From positions 31,310 to 95,309 of the forward strand of contig JALIHJ010000066.1 of assembly GCA_022984795.1 (NCBI GenBank): 64,000 nucleotides of DNA, given 5' to 3'. Numbering within the stretch: position 1 is the stretch's first letter; each line of letters opens with the position of its first letter. Shown in pieces: positions 17,396-26,302 of the stretch. Under the pieces are notes generated by a model that was not told the origin of the DNA, searched no databases, and was given only the letters and a program-made list of their open reading frames with translations. The DNA comes from Fabrea salina. Lineage: Eukaryota > Ciliophora > Heterotrichea > Heterotrichida > Fabreidae. The position numbers and the translations under genes were made by a program.

Positions 17396-19270
17396 ATGTC
17401 TACTGAAAGTTCTGGCCAAAGCGAAGACTCAGTGTCTTGTTCAATCACTCAACAAAGCGAACCTAACCACCAAACAGACTCTCTCCAATACAAAGTAGTG
17501 AACTTAAGTCCCCAAGGAGCTTACAACTCTTGTGAGTTTCCTCCTTTGCTTTACGACTTGGGCCAGACTTCCAGTTGTAAAGTTCTTATCTGCATTACAA
17601 TATACAACGAAGAATCCTTTGAACTCCAAGAAACACTCCAAGCTGTCTGTGCGAACTCAGAAATGATGCTGTCTTCAGGACTCGTGAAGTCTTCTGAGTC
17701 GATTGGAGTTGTTCTCATTCAAGACGGAACTGAAAAACTAAGTGAAAGCATGAAGACTTTTGGCGAAACCATGAACATCTTTCAGTGGGACCAAATGCAA
17801 GAAGCTTCTCCAGACTCCTTGCACACCTTTGCCACCCAGTTTACTTGTCCCAAGAACCCCGAACAGAACTACCCAAGTCTTACTTTGGTTTCTGGAATCA
17901 AAGAAGCCAACAAAGGAAAACTCAACTCCCACAGGTGGTTTTTCAAAGTCGTCTGTCCACACGTCAACCCTGTGTACACAGTTTTGATAGACTGTGGAAC
18001 TATTCCGAAAGAAAACGCTGTTTACTACCTCGTGAAAGAAATGGAACAAAGAGAAAACATAGGAGGCACCTGTGGAGAAATCAGAGTAGGCGACCCTAAG
18101 TACTGCCGCTTTGTGGAAGCAGCCCAGGACATAGAGTACCGAGTGTCTCACTTCATGGACAAGTCTATGGAGTCCTTTTTTGGGTTTGTCTCCGTGCTAC
18201 CAGGGGCTTTTTGTGCCTTTAGGTGGGAAAGCATCCAAGGAGAGCCTTTGGATGACCACTACTTTTACTCAAACAAACCAGAAGCAGACATGAACTGCTT
18301 CAAAGCCAATATGTTTTTGGCTGAAGACAGAGTCCTAGGAATAGCTTTGTTACTCAGGCCTAGAAAAAAAGTACTTCTGAGTTACGTGCACAAGGCCAAA
18401 GCTTACACTGACGTGCCTACGAACTTAGTGTCTATCATTGCTCAGCGCAGAAGATGGATTAATGGATCTTGGTTTGCACTGTTGCATACATTCACAGAGT
18501 TCCCCAAAATCAAAGACACAAGCCACAACTGTTTTCGGAAGTTCATGTTGGTGCTTCTGATGCTTTACAACTTTGTGAACTCTTTAGTGGCCTTTTTGGC
18601 CCCAGGAATGTTTTATGTGTTTTTCCAGTTAATACTTAACTTGAGTTTGGAAGAAAGCTGGCAGGAACACATTGGGGTGGTTTTAAAGTCTCTTTACGGA
18701 GGAACAGTGTTTTTAGTGTTTCTGAGTTCTTTGGGAAGCAAACCCACCAGCAACCCTAAGTTTTACCTAGTCACTGCTGTTATTTTGGGGGTTTTCACGC
18801 TTTTAGCTTTTGGACTCTCTGTTTACGAAATGCTTTTAGGGGAAGTTACTGCTTACGTGGTGTTTTTTGTGCTGGGCATGATGATTTGTTTGATAGGAAC
18901 AAGTTTAATTCACGGGGAGGTTCTGGCTTTGCTGCGTGGGCTTTTCCAGTATATGTTTTTGCTGCCCACTTACATTCACGTGTTTTTAATATACGCTTTT
19001 TGCAACGTCCACGACGTGACTTGGGGACTTAGGAACGACAAGGAGTCACACAACGTAGACGGTGACAAAACTGAAGAGTTCAAGGTGTTCAGGGTGAAGT
19101 TTGTAGCTTTTTGGGCTTTGCTGAACTTTGTGTTTGTGCTGTTCTTCAGTTTGTACGACCCAGAAGGGGAGATTTATATAGTTTCAGTTACTTCGTTGGC
19201 TTCGTTTGTAATACTCTTCAAGACTTTAGGGTCGGTTGGGTACAAGATTCATTCTTTTTTTAAATATTAA
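17396..19270 (+). CDS. Chitin synthase-like family 2 glycosyltransferase
   Basis: 624 aa. After a polar N-terminus, a GT2 catalytic domain spans about residues 55-370: ICITIYNE near 65, a LIDCG acceptor-loop equivalent near 195, LPGAFCAFRW near 270, AEDR near 310, and QRRRWINGSWF near 350. This order (LPG...EDR...QRRRW) is the fungal-type chitin synthase signature. Six to seven C-terminal membrane helices (about 385-620) form the translocation channel. A role in cyst wall or lorica chitin is plausible for a heterotrich but is inference. Confidence 0.9.
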   Translation: MSTESSGQSEDSVSCSITQQSEPNHQTDSLQYKVVNLSPQGAYNSCEFPPLLYDLGQTSSCKVLICITIYNEESFELQETLQAVCANSEMMLSSGLVKSSESIGVVLIQDGTEKLSESMKTFGETMNIFQWDQMQEASPDSLHTFATQFTCPKNPEQNYPSLTLVSGIKEANKGKLNSHRWFFKVVCPHVNPVYTVLIDCGTIPKENAVYYLVKEMEQRENIGGTCGEIRVGDPKYCRFVEAAQDIEYRVSHFMDKSMESFFGFVSVLPGAFCAFRWESIQGEPLDDHYFYSNKPEADMNCFKANMFLAEDRVLGIALLLRPRKKVLLSYVHKAKAYTDVPTNLVSIIAQRRRWINGSWFALLHTFTEFPKIKDTSHNCFRKFMLVLLMLYNFVNSLVAFLAPGMFYVFFQLILNLSLEESWQEHIGVVLKSLYGGTVFLVFLSSLGSKPTSNPKFYLVTAVILGVFTLLAFGLSVYEMLLGEVTAYVVFFVLGMMICLIGTSLIHGEVLALLRGLFQYMFLLPTYIHVFLIYAFCNVHDVTWGLRNDKESHNVDGDKTEEFKVFRVKFVAFWALLNFVFVLFFSLYDPEGEIYIVSVTSLASFVILFKTLGSVGYKIHSFFKY

Positions 19271-19284
19271 TTTTGTATATTAAG

Positions 19285-20925
19285 TTAGTAGCCGCCAACT
19301 ACTAGTAAGTTTCTGTTTGTGAACATGGAGTAAATCAGAGTTGACTTAGTTCTGAACCTTTTGATTTCTTGACCTTCACTCAGCAAGTAAAGTTGCGAGT
19401 CTTCAGTGCTCACTGCGACTATTGCGTCTTCTAAACTAACTGCTAAACTGCATGCCTTTCCTTGGAGTTTTGTGTGCCAGACTCTTTGCTTCTGTGCAAT
19501 GTCCCAAGCTTCCACTCCTCCTTCTTCGTCTGTGCTGATGAGCAACCTTCCGTTCCTACTCACCATCAAACCACTCACAGGGCAGCTATGCTGAGCAAAC
19601 AAACGCACACACTCCCCTGTAGTTAATTCCCAAACCCTTATCGTGTGGTCACTTGATCCAGTAAACAACAAGTGCAAGTTAGGGTGGAAACAAGTTTCAA
19701 CTACATCTGAAATGTGCCCTAGTAAAATCTTAATTGGAGAAGAGTACTCAGTGCACCATAAACAAGCTGTCCGGTCAGCCGAGCCACTTGCAAAGTAGTA
19801 ACCTTGGTAAGCAAACTTAACACTCCACACAGGAAAAGTATGAAACTTATACACAAAAACACAAGAAGCTGACTTAAGGAACCAGAGCCTAACGGTGCAG
19901 TCCTCAGAAGCTGAAACAAGAGTTTTTTTGTCCGGAGAAATACTCAGTCCAAAAACTCCACCTGAGTGCCCAACTAACTCTAAGTACTGCCTTTTGTGTT
20001 CTTGTTTGGTGAAGAAGTTGTAGTGGGTCTGCACAGGGTTAAGCAGATCCCAAACCCTAATGCAGGAGTCTTCGTAACCACCAGCAACTAAACTAGAGTC
20101 TTCACTGGTAGTTACACAAAGCAAAGTGCCGTTTAAAAAGCTGAAGCAGTGGATGTTAGGAAGGTCTTCATCAGACAAAGAGTCCTTGTTTTCTAAGTCA
20201 GTAGTTCTTTGCTGCAGCACAACTGGGTTGAGTATAGGACGGGTTACTTTAATGTGGCGGCCTTTTTCATCGTCAGGAAAAATGCCTAAGGTTAAAGGAG
20301 TCCTTTTATACAGCAACTCCACTTCATCCCCGAACAAAAAAGGCTGGAAGTCCTTTGCTTCTGGAATTATTTCTATGCTGATGTGGTGGTTGATTACACT
20401 TAGCAGCACGTAAAGGTGCTCTTGCTCAATAAGCCCAGTTAAAAGATGCAAGGAGTACTTATCCATAGGAATCACATACTTGTTGTTGAATAAGTGCTGC
20501 GCAAACTCAGACTCCAAGTCGTAGTAGTTCTGGATGCTTTTGAGTTCCTTCGTCAGGGCCAAGTTCACCTGGGAGTAGGTGTCAATTAGTTCCTGTGCAG
20601 CTTTGTAGTGTTCTTTAGAAACCAAATAAAGGTAAAAGTAAACAAGCACAGGCCCTAGAACTTTTCTGAGTTGGCTTTTGTATGTGTCTAGGGAGTTCTC
20701 GACCCACTCGTAAAGTATTTTAAACGTAGAAAGGTAGTCTTGCTCTGTGCTAGCGCTGAACAAAGACTTAAACAAACTCACCATGGTGTTTTCGCACTTA
20801 GGCACTATTGGGAACTGAGATATGTCTTGTTTGTGGTGGGACTTAGTTTCAGCTTTTAGGGCTTGTTCAGAAGCTCTGTAACCTCGGGACTTCAAGAATG
20901 TAAAAATGATCCTTTCAGCTTCCAT
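19285..20925 (-). CDS. TAF5: TFIID subunit TAF5
   Basis: 546 aa. A LisH-like N-terminus (IIFTFLKSRGYRASEQAL) is followed by the TAF5 NTD2 helical domain at about 50-180 (YLSTFKILYEWVENSLDTYK...VLVYFYLYLV) and a WD40 propeller from about 255 to the end. Blade sequences such as LVGHSGGVFGLSISPDKKTL and SASEDCTVRLW match TAF5 closely. TAF5 is a scaffold of the TFIID (and in some lineages SAGA) lobes at Pol II promoters. That fits a genome whose promoters must work in very short intergenic spaces. Confidence 0.92.
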   Translation of the reverse strand: MEAERIIFTFLKSRGYRASEQALKAETKSHHKQDISQFPIVPKCENTMVSLFKSLFSASTEQDYLSTFKILYEWVENSLDTYKSQLRKVLGPVLVYFYLYLVSKEHYKAAQELIDTYSQVNLALTKELKSIQNYYDLESEFAQHLFNNKYVIPMDKYSLHLLTGLIEQEHLYVLLSVINHHISIEIIPEAKDFQPFLFGDEVELLYKRTPLTLGIFPDDEKGRHIKVTRPILNPVVLQQRTTDLENKDSLSDEDLPNIHCFSFLNGTLLCVTTSEDSSLVAGGYEDSCIRVWDLLNPVQTHYNFFTKQEHKRQYLELVGHSGGVFGLSISPDKKTLVSASEDCTVRLWFLKSASCVFVYKFHTFPVWSVKFAYQGYYFASGSADRTACLWCTEYSSPIKILLGHISDVVETCFHPNLHLLFTGSSDHTIRVWELTTGECVRLFAQHSCPVSGLMVSRNGRLLISTDEEGGVEAWDIAQKQRVWHTKLQGKACSLAVSLEDAIVAVSTEDSQLYLLSEGQEIKRFRTKSTLIYSMFTNRNLLVVGGY

Positions 20926-20928
20926 TTA

Positions 20929-21954
20929 TTACATTAAAAGCTCAACTTTTCGCTCTGAGCAAGCCCCTTGTAAAAGTTCTTTGGTTTCTTTACCAATAAA
21001 AGTACTTTCAACGTCTAACTTGACTAAGTTGCTTGAAAGAATGGCTTCTATGATGCTCTGCATTCCTAAGTTTGGTATTGGGTTGTTCATTAAGTGTAAG
21101 TGAGTTACACAAGAGTTTTTGATTGCTTCTGCCAGTGCATTAGCTCCTTTTTCCTTTATTTGGTTGCTCCACAGAACTAGAGTTTTCACGTTGGTTTTGG
21201 GAAGAGCTTTTGAAAGTTCAATTACTCCTGAGTCATCAATGGCATTTCCCCTTAAGTCTAGGAACTCTAAGGTGCTAGGTAGCTTTTTAGCTAGAACACT
21301 AACTCCTTGGCTCTTTATGGAGTTTCCACTTAAGTCAATCGACACTAACTTTGTGAACGGAAAAGTTTCTACAAGTACCTTTACACTGTTAGGGTCCAAA
21401 GAGTCGTTGGAAAGGTTTAGGTGCTTAGGTTTTTCGCGTTTAAGGTTGTTTATGTAGAAGTTTAACTTAGGGCTGTTCTGAGTGTTTTGTTTAAGTGCTT
21501 CAACAACAGAAAGCAAACTGAGGTGTTTGGAGAAGTTTGCAGAGAAACTGTCAAACTTAGTTACTTCGCTTAGACAAGTTTCAATACCACTTGCTAAGTT
21601 TTTAAACTCTTGAACAAAAAGGGACTTTCTATCACTGCTGCTGGACACCTTTTGTATTAAAAGTTCACAGTGATTTTCAATGCTGACTAGTTTTTGAGTC
21701 TTTTTTTGGCAGAACTCCAAAATGTCAGAAACTAAAGCTTCTCCTTGTGAAATGACTTGGATCTTCAAAGCACTGCACCTCTTCTGGATGTTTATGAGCT
21801 CCAGAGTTATTTGGTCATTAGGCAGCCTTTGGATTTTGTGGCCTACATGGTTAAGTCGACTTGGCTTGCAATCACAAAAGAACGAAGGAACTCCTGTGCA
21901 CATGCATATGTACTCAACTCCTAAACAACTAGGATTGCTGCAATGGTCGTCCAT
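20929..21954 (-). CDS. Zinc-finger/leucine-rich repeat protein (RNase-inhibitor type LRR)
   Basis: 341 aa. The N-terminal 40 residues have a Cys/His cluster (CSNPSC...CMCTG...CDCK...HVGH) that resembles a B-box-like zinc finger. A helical segment at about 50-160 is followed by RI-type LRRs at about 180-320 (LVSIDLSGNSIKSQGVSVLA, LEFLDLRGNAIDDSGV, VKTLVLWSNQIKEKGANAL). Such zinc finger plus LRR proteins are frequent in ciliates; the function is unknown, presumably a protein-protein adaptor. The stop is 3 bp from the TAF5 start on the same strand. Confidence 0.75.
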   Translation of the reverse strand: MDDHCSNPSCLGVEYICMCTGVPSFFCDCKPSRLNHVGHKIQRLPNDQITLELINIQKRCSALKIQVISQGEALVSDILEFCQKKTQKLVSIENHCELLIQKVSSSSDRKSLFVQEFKNLASGIETCLSEVTKFDSFSANFSKHLSLLSVVEALKQNTQNSPKLNFYINNLKREKPKHLNLSNDSLDPNSVKVLVETFPFTKLVSIDLSGNSIKSQGVSVLAKKLPSTLEFLDLRGNAIDDSGVIELSKALPKTNVKTLVLWSNQIKEKGANALAEAIKNSCVTHLHLMNNPIPNLGMQSIIEAILSSNLVKLDVESTFIGKETKELLQGACSERKVELLM

Positions 21955-21971
21955 TTTAAGTTTATCTATAA

Positions 21972-22235
21972 CTAGTCTCGAGTTCTTTTTCTGACTTCGG
22001 GGAAGTTGTGGATCTTTACATTGGGGTTTAAAGTTTGGAGTCTTTCTAAAAATTGATTAACAGGAACATATTTAACTTGCTCGGACCTTAAAGCTTCACA
22101 CCAGTTCAGTAGCTCCTCAGCTGCTTTTTCTCTGCCCTCAGAGTACTTTTTATTGTTGTTGGTTTGAATCTCCCTAAACAACCCAGTAAGCGCCTGTGCC
22201 GCCTGAGAAAACCCTATTTGGAGTCTGTCTTCCAT
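21972..22235 (-). CDS. Small protein resembling HAPSTR1 (C16orf72) core
   Basis: 87 aa, helical. The stretch SQAAQALTGLFREI...YSEGREKAAEELLNW...VPVNQFLERL resembles the central HAPSTR1/C16orf72 segment (AATAVTNLY...F..G...W......LISFL) in spacing and character. HAPSTR1 partners the E3 ligase HUWE1 in stress signalling in animals. The likeness is by eye and modest, and the protein lacks the low-complexity tails of animal HAPSTR1. The start codon is 7 bp from the divergent La-motif gene's start (CAT-TTATAAT-ATG). Confidence 0.4.
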   Translation of the reverse strand: MEDRLQIGFSQAAQALTGLFREIQTNNNKKYSEGREKAAEELLNWCEALRSEQVKYVPVNQFLERLQTLNPNVKIHNFPEVRKRTRD

Positions 22236-22242
22236 TTATAAT

Positions 22243-22920
22243 ATGCAAAACACGCAAATTCTGAAACCTTTAGACTTAAACACACTCTTTTCTGCAAAGC
22301 CCCACAACGCAGAGTTAGTAGCAGTGCTAAAAAGACTTTTTTCACTGGAAAACCTTAAACAGGACATATCATTGATATGCAAGATGGATAACGACTTGTG
22401 GGTGCCTCTTTCGTTCATTGCAGACTTAGAACCAGTTAGGACCCTCACCAAAGACTACCGCCAAGTAAGAGAAGCTTGCAAAGTAGCTGGACTGGAGTAC
22501 GACTACGAAACCCAGAGTGTAAGAAAGGTCTTTTCAGCTCCAAGGACTAAGTTAGCTGTTTGGAAAGAGGGGGACTTTAGTGAGTTGGGGGCTTTAAGTG
22601 TAAAAAAGCAAAGGGACTGCACTCTTTTGCAGTTCCAAACTGAAGAACAAACTCTCCAAGCCTACAAACACCTGCGAGCTGCAGACTGCAACTGCTTGAT
22701 TCAAAGCACCAGTGCTTACTTGTTTTTGCTTGAAGAACTCCAAAAGAACCTAGGGCAAATTGAACAGTGCGAGTTATACAAGTGCTTGAACTCAATAAGG
22801 ACCTACGAGAAACAAGAGTTCTTGGAACTATGGAAAGCTTGCAGTCCTAAGATGCCTCCTACTTTTAAGCTGTTGTTTACTAAGTGCAGAGTCATCAAAA
22901 GGAACCCGGGTGTTAATTAA
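22243..22920 (+). CDS. La-motif (LARP-like) RNA-binding protein
   Basis: 225 aa. Residues about 15-85 form a La motif: ELVAVLKRLFSLENLKQDIS, then MDNDLWVPLSFIADLEPVRTLT, the pattern YFSxENLxxDxxLxxxMDxxGxVPLxxIAxFxRVxxLT of LARPs. Further on, a possible RRM-like strand is present (CTLLQFQTEEQTLQAYKHLR). It lacks the DM15 region of LARP1. It probably binds RNA 3' ends or poly(A). The stop abuts that of the convergent RRP8 gene with no intervening base. Confidence 0.8.
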   Translation: MQNTQILKPLDLNTLFSAKPHNAELVAVLKRLFSLENLKQDISLICKMDNDLWVPLSFIADLEPVRTLTKDYRQVREACKVAGLEYDYETQSVRKVFSAPRTKLAVWKEGDFSELGALSVKKQRDCTLLQFQTEEQTLQAYKHLRAADCNCLIQSTSAYLFLLEELQKNLGQIEQCELYKCLNSIRTYEKQEFLELWKACSPKMPPTFKLLFTKCRVIKRNPGVN

Positions 22921-23577
22921 CTAACGCTTCTTGTACTTTCCAGGGTTGAGTAGTTTGCTCGGAAGAGGTGGTTTAGCCTTGCTCTTAGCAAATATACAAA
23001 CGAAAAAGAAGTTGTTGGGTTGGATTTTTTGTTGCAGTTTAAAACCTAACTTGTCCATGTTGGTTTGGAACTCTTCTTTGTGGGGAACTCTGCTTTCAAC
23101 TTCAGCTATAATAAGAGTTCCTTTTTTTTTAAGCACTCGGTGGGCTTCTTGCAGCATCTTTACGTGGTTGCTTCCCATCAAAGACAAACAGAACACTGCA
23201 ATGTCTAGTTTGTTGCTTTTCAAAGGCAAGTTTGTGACATCGCAAGCTTTCACGTGGTCTTTGTCCACTAAGTCGTAAGAGTGCACTTTGATATTGGGTT
23301 GGTCTTTTAAGTTAAGTTCTAGTTGGCCGTTTCCACAGCCGAGGTCAGCTATTTTTGTAGAAGCAGACCCTGCGAGTTTTCTGATTTCTTGTTCTACTAG
23401 TTCGAGGGGGTTCACTGGCCACTCTTTAACTTGTTCTTCAAAGCCTTTGTGGTAAACTTCAAACAACTCTGAACTTTCGCTGAACAGTTTTAAGTTCTTT
23501 TGGCTGTGCTGTGTGTAAAGCATTTCGTTAAGCATTCTGAACTTGCTGCCTTCAAGTTTCCTTTTTCTTTTGTTCAT
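22921..23577 (-). CDS. RRP8: RRP8-like rRNA (adenine-N1) methyltransferase
   Basis: 218 aa. The N-terminus (SKFRMLNEMLYTQHSQKN...YHKGFEEQVKEWPVNPLE) is almost diagnostic of RRP8/NML, followed by SAM-binding motif I ADLGCGNGQLE, then VHSYDLV and CDVTNLPL, and the catalytic-side FCLSLMGSN. In yeast RRP8 makes m1A645 in 25S rRNA in the nucleolus. The protein is close to the minimal catalytic domain, without the long N-terminal extension of animal NML. Basic ends (MNKRKRK, NPGKYKKR) fit nucleolar targeting. Confidence 0.95.
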   Translation of the reverse strand: MNKRKRKLEGSKFRMLNEMLYTQHSQKNLKLFSESSELFEVYHKGFEEQVKEWPVNPLELVEQEIRKLAGSASTKIADLGCGNGQLELNLKDQPNIKVHSYDLVDKDHVKACDVTNLPLKSNKLDIAVFCLSLMGSNHVKMLQEAHRVLKKKGTLIIAEVESRVPHKEEFQTNMDKLGFKLQQKIQPNNFFFVCIFAKSKAKPPLPSKLLNPGKYKKR

Positions 23578-23582
23578 ATTTA

Positions 23583-24449
23583 TTAAGAGTACTTTTGAAG
23601 CAGTTTATTGAGTCTTCCTTTAGAGTTCAGAAGAGCTTGGTTTTCAGGTGGTTGGAACAAGTGACTAGGCACTGGCAAAAACTCTTTCCCAGGCAGCGGT
23701 TCTACTGAAATCCCACACGACTCCAGAAACCTGTGGAGGGGCTCCAGCAGGTCTTCGTAGTAGTCTAAGTCGTTGTGGTCCATTTCTTTAGGCAAGTGCA
23801 AACTGCAGGGACCTGAGCACTCTTCGTGGAGTTTTTGAGAGTGGCTGAAAGGAATCAAAGTGTCTTTTTGGCCGTGCACAATGAAAGTAGCACACGAAAT
23901 GTAAGGCATGTGGTCTATGTTTTTAAAGCGGTCAGCAACTAGCATTTGGGCGAGTCTCCCTGCTATGTTTTTTACAACTGCGCGAATTGAAGTGTAGGCC
24001 GACATAAGTACAAGGCAGCAAGGAGACCGGTACCTAGCAAGCCACGTAGCAGGGCCCGAACCTATTGACCTTCCAAAGACTATTACGTCTCTAGGCCTTA
24101 CTTCCATTTCGTTCACCAAGTAATCAAACACTGAGTCTGCGTCTGCAATGATGCGTTCAGCTGAGGGTTTTCCAAAGTGAATTCCATAGCCAGGGTACTC
24201 TACAGCTACTACGTGGACGTTTAGGTACTCTCTGAGCATATCTACAAGTTCGTATGTAAGGCACAAGTCCTCTGCGTTTCCATGAAAGTACATAAGGACT
24301 TTGGAGGAGCCTGCAGGAGCTTGGAGGAGCAGACAAGGAATTGCAGTGTCCTCTGGATGTTCCCGAGGAATCCATACAAGTTCTCCTGCAAAAAACTCTG
24401 CATCATAGTTGGCTTCGGGGGCTGGAAACACCAAACTATTAAAGTCCAT
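23583..24449 (-). CDS. ABHD17: ABHD17-like alpha/beta hydrolase (depalmitoylase-type)
   Basis: 288 aa. Alpha/beta-hydrolase landmarks: oxyanion-hole segment VLMYFHGNAEDL near 50-62, EYPGYGIHFGKPSA near 84-97, nucleophile elbow GRSIGSG with Ser128, acid in GQKDTLIP near 198, and His in MDHNDLDYYEDL near 226. This set matches the ABHD13/ABHD17 group; ABHD17 enzymes remove palmitate from membrane proteins such as Ras. The N-terminus lacks the Cys-rich palmitoylation stretch of animal ABHD17, so membrane targeting may differ. Confidence 0.85.
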   Translation of the reverse strand: MDFNSLVFPAPEANYDAEFFAGELVWIPREHPEDTAIPCLLLQAPAGSSKVLMYFHGNAEDLCLTYELVDMLREYLNVHVVAVEYPGYGIHFGKPSAERIIADADSVFDYLVNEMEVRPRDVIVFGRSIGSGPATWLARYRSPCCLVLMSAYTSIRAVVKNIAGRLAQMLVADRFKNIDHMPYISCATFIVHGQKDTLIPFSHSQKLHEECSGPCSLHLPKEMDHNDLDYYEDLLEPLHRFLESCGISVEPLPGKEFLPVPSHLFQPPENQALLNSKGRLNKLLQKYS

Positions 24450-24462
24450 TTTGGTATATTAT

Positions 24463-25089
24463 CTAAACTTCTACATAGACTTTGTCCAACGAAAACCTGG
24501 ATATTCCGGTTTCGAGGTTTTTGAGTCTGGACTCTAGTAGGCTTCTTTTTTGCTTGACTGCAAAAGTGTCTGAGGTAAAAGGCAGTTTGGCTAAAGTATT
24601 CCAAGCCTCGTCTCTAGCTTTAACTAAAGCATCTAAGTGTGCTTTTCTCTCTTGCTCACTGAGGAGCCTTGTGCCTTTGGGCCAGTGTTTTTTGGAGAGT
24701 TCGTAGAGTTCTTCTTGCTTTTTAGTTTGGAGTTCTTGCTTGATGCTTGAAATGTACTTAGGCACTTGTCCGTAAGTCTGGTAGTCTTCTCGGAAGTCTT
24801 TGTCAGGAGGAGTGGTGGTGTCTTTGGGTTTAAGTGTTTTGGCAGACTTAATGTTTTGTTTAACGTAGTTTGTTTGGCTGTTTGGGATTTTAGGTTTGGT
24901 TTCTTGGGGTTTTTCTTGAACTGCTTTTTGGGCATTTTGAATATGCTTTATGAACTGTTTGTTGGCTTTCATATGGTCTTTTGGAGTGACTCCTTTTCGC
25001 AAGAGTTGTTCTCTGTAGCCGTTGCAAGGGTTGAGTGCTTCTCCTACTGAAGACCCTTTTTTCCTTGCACTTAGTATTCCGCTTTTCAT
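24463..25089 (-). CDS. Enkurin-domain protein (ENKUR/ENKD1-like, ciliary)
   Basis: 208 aa from the ATG at 25089; the frame is open upstream but runs into the divergent gene, and this ATG has the standard context. The C-terminal 100 residues form an enkurin domain: PKYISSIKQELQTKKQEE, then WPKGTRLLSEQERKAHLDAL, and KQKRSLLESRLKNLETGISR at the end. The N-terminus is basic and low complexity. Enkurin-domain proteins are microtubule- and axoneme-associated (a microtubule inner protein in cilia), expected in a heavily ciliated cell. There are 7 bp between its ATG and that of the DGK gene. Confidence 0.85.
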   Translation of the reverse strand: MKSGILSARKKGSSVGEALNPCNGYREQLLRKGVTPKDHMKANKQFIKHIQNAQKAVQEKPQETKPKIPNSQTNYVKQNIKSAKTLKPKDTTTPPDKDFREDYQTYGQVPKYISSIKQELQTKKQEELYELSKKHWPKGTRLLSEQERKAHLDALVKARDEAWNTLAKLPFTSDTFAVKQKRSLLESRLKNLETGISRFSLDKVYVEV

Positions 25090-25096
25090 AATTAAT

Positions 25097-26281
25097 ATGT
25101 TTTCTTGTGTTTCAAGTTTGTCAACCAGTGAAGTCCAGGGCCCAGCTGTGCTTTTGTTTGCCAACCCAAATTCTGGCTCTAAAAAGTCTAAAAAGTACCT
25201 TGAACTAAATGCCAGTCTTATTTTACTAAAGATTCCTAACCAGAAAGTAGACTTGTATATTTTCAACCTTTGCAACCAAGAGTCTCTTAGTGAAGGAGTT
25301 TTGTGTTTGCAAAGTTTACTGCTTAACAAGAAAAGCTCGAGAGTAGTCGTAACAGGAGGGGATGGAAGTTTAGTGTGGGTGATCCAAGAAATGCTTCAGA
25401 AAGGAATAGACACCTCAAACGTGCCTTTTGGAATCATGCCTTTTGGAACGGGAAACGACCTGTCAGCTATGCTGGGTTGGGGAAGAAAACCTCCCAAGCC
25501 CGTGATTGGAAAGCACAACAAAGGACTCATTAAGTACTTAAGGGCTTGGTTAGACGCCCCAGCATGCAACTTGGACATTTGGGAAGTAACAGTTGAAGTC
25601 CAGCCAGAAGGCTACTTTGAAAAAGTCAAGCACAGAGACCACAAGTTCGAAAGAGAACGCTTAAAAGACTCATCGGGAGACACAAAGGTTTTTAAAAGAC
25701 TGATGACTAACTACTTCAGTGTAGGTCTAGACGCTAGGATCGGACTTGGTTTTGAAAAGAGAAGAACAAACTCAAAGTGGAAAAACAAAGTCCTGTACAC
25801 TTGGGAAGGGTTTAAAAAGATACTCTGTATGACAACTCCTACTATCACTAAGTACACAGCTTCTTTTTGGGACAATGAAACCTGTATTTTTAGCAGCCAG
25901 AAACCTCTTTCCAGCAAAACTTCAGTTTTAGTTGCTTTGAACGCACGCACATACGCTGGGGGCAAGTTCATCTGGGACAAGTCCAAAGACTTTAGGAACT
26001 ACTGGAGCAAACCATCTCCTTGCGACGGCAAACTAGAGTTTTTGACCTTCGAAGGAGTCGACTTGGCCCAAGAAATGCTTAGTTCAGGAAAAGCTAAAAA
26101 ACTACACCAAGGCTCTGGTCCATTTGAACTAGCTTTCAAGCCAGAAGTGCACTCAAGAGTGTACATGCAAATAGACGGAGAGTACTTTTACGCAATTAAG
26201 CCTAAAGGTGTTAAGGTCAAACTACTTAACACTTCCCAGAAGGTGCTAGTTAACCCTTCTCGGGCTTTGTTCAGTTTGTAA
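25097..26281 (+). CDS. Diacylglycerol kinase, catalytic plus accessory domains
   Basis: 394 aa from the ATG at 25097 (AATTAATATG); an in-frame upstream extension would overlap the enkurin gene. The catalytic domain has LLFANPNSGSKK near 20-30, the ATP loop VVTGGDGSLVW near 85-93, and GIMPFGTGNDLSAMLGWG near 110-127. The DAGK accessory domain follows, with NYFSVGLDARI near 205 and NARTYAGGKFIW near 280. It phosphorylates diacylglycerol to phosphatidic acid. There are no C1, PH or EF-hand domains, so it is a minimal eukaryotic DGK, resembling the DGK-epsilon/plant cluster without membrane anchors. Confidence 0.93.
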   Translation: MFSCVSSLSTSEVQGPAVLLFANPNSGSKKSKKYLELNASLILLKIPNQKVDLYIFNLCNQESLSEGVLCLQSLLLNKKSSRVVVTGGDGSLVWVIQEMLQKGIDTSNVPFGIMPFGTGNDLSAMLGWGRKPPKPVIGKHNKGLIKYLRAWLDAPACNLDIWEVTVEVQPEGYFEKVKHRDHKFERERLKDSSGDTKVFKRLMTNYFSVGLDARIGLGFEKRRTNSKWKNKVLYTWEGFKKILCMTTPTITKYTASFWDNETCIFSSQKPLSSKTSVLVALNARTYAGGKFIWDKSKDFRNYWSKPSPCDGKLEFLTFEGVDLAQEMLSSGKAKKLHQGSGPFELAFKPEVHSRVYMQIDGEYFYAIKPKGVKVKLLNTSQKVLVNPSRALFSL

Positions 26282-26302
26282 TTATTAAGTGTTTAAGATT
26301 TA

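Noticed and set aside
25022-25096. 25-residue N-terminal extension of the diacylglycerol kinase
   Set aside because: It would overlap the enkurin gene start and lacks the A/T-rich start context found at 25097.
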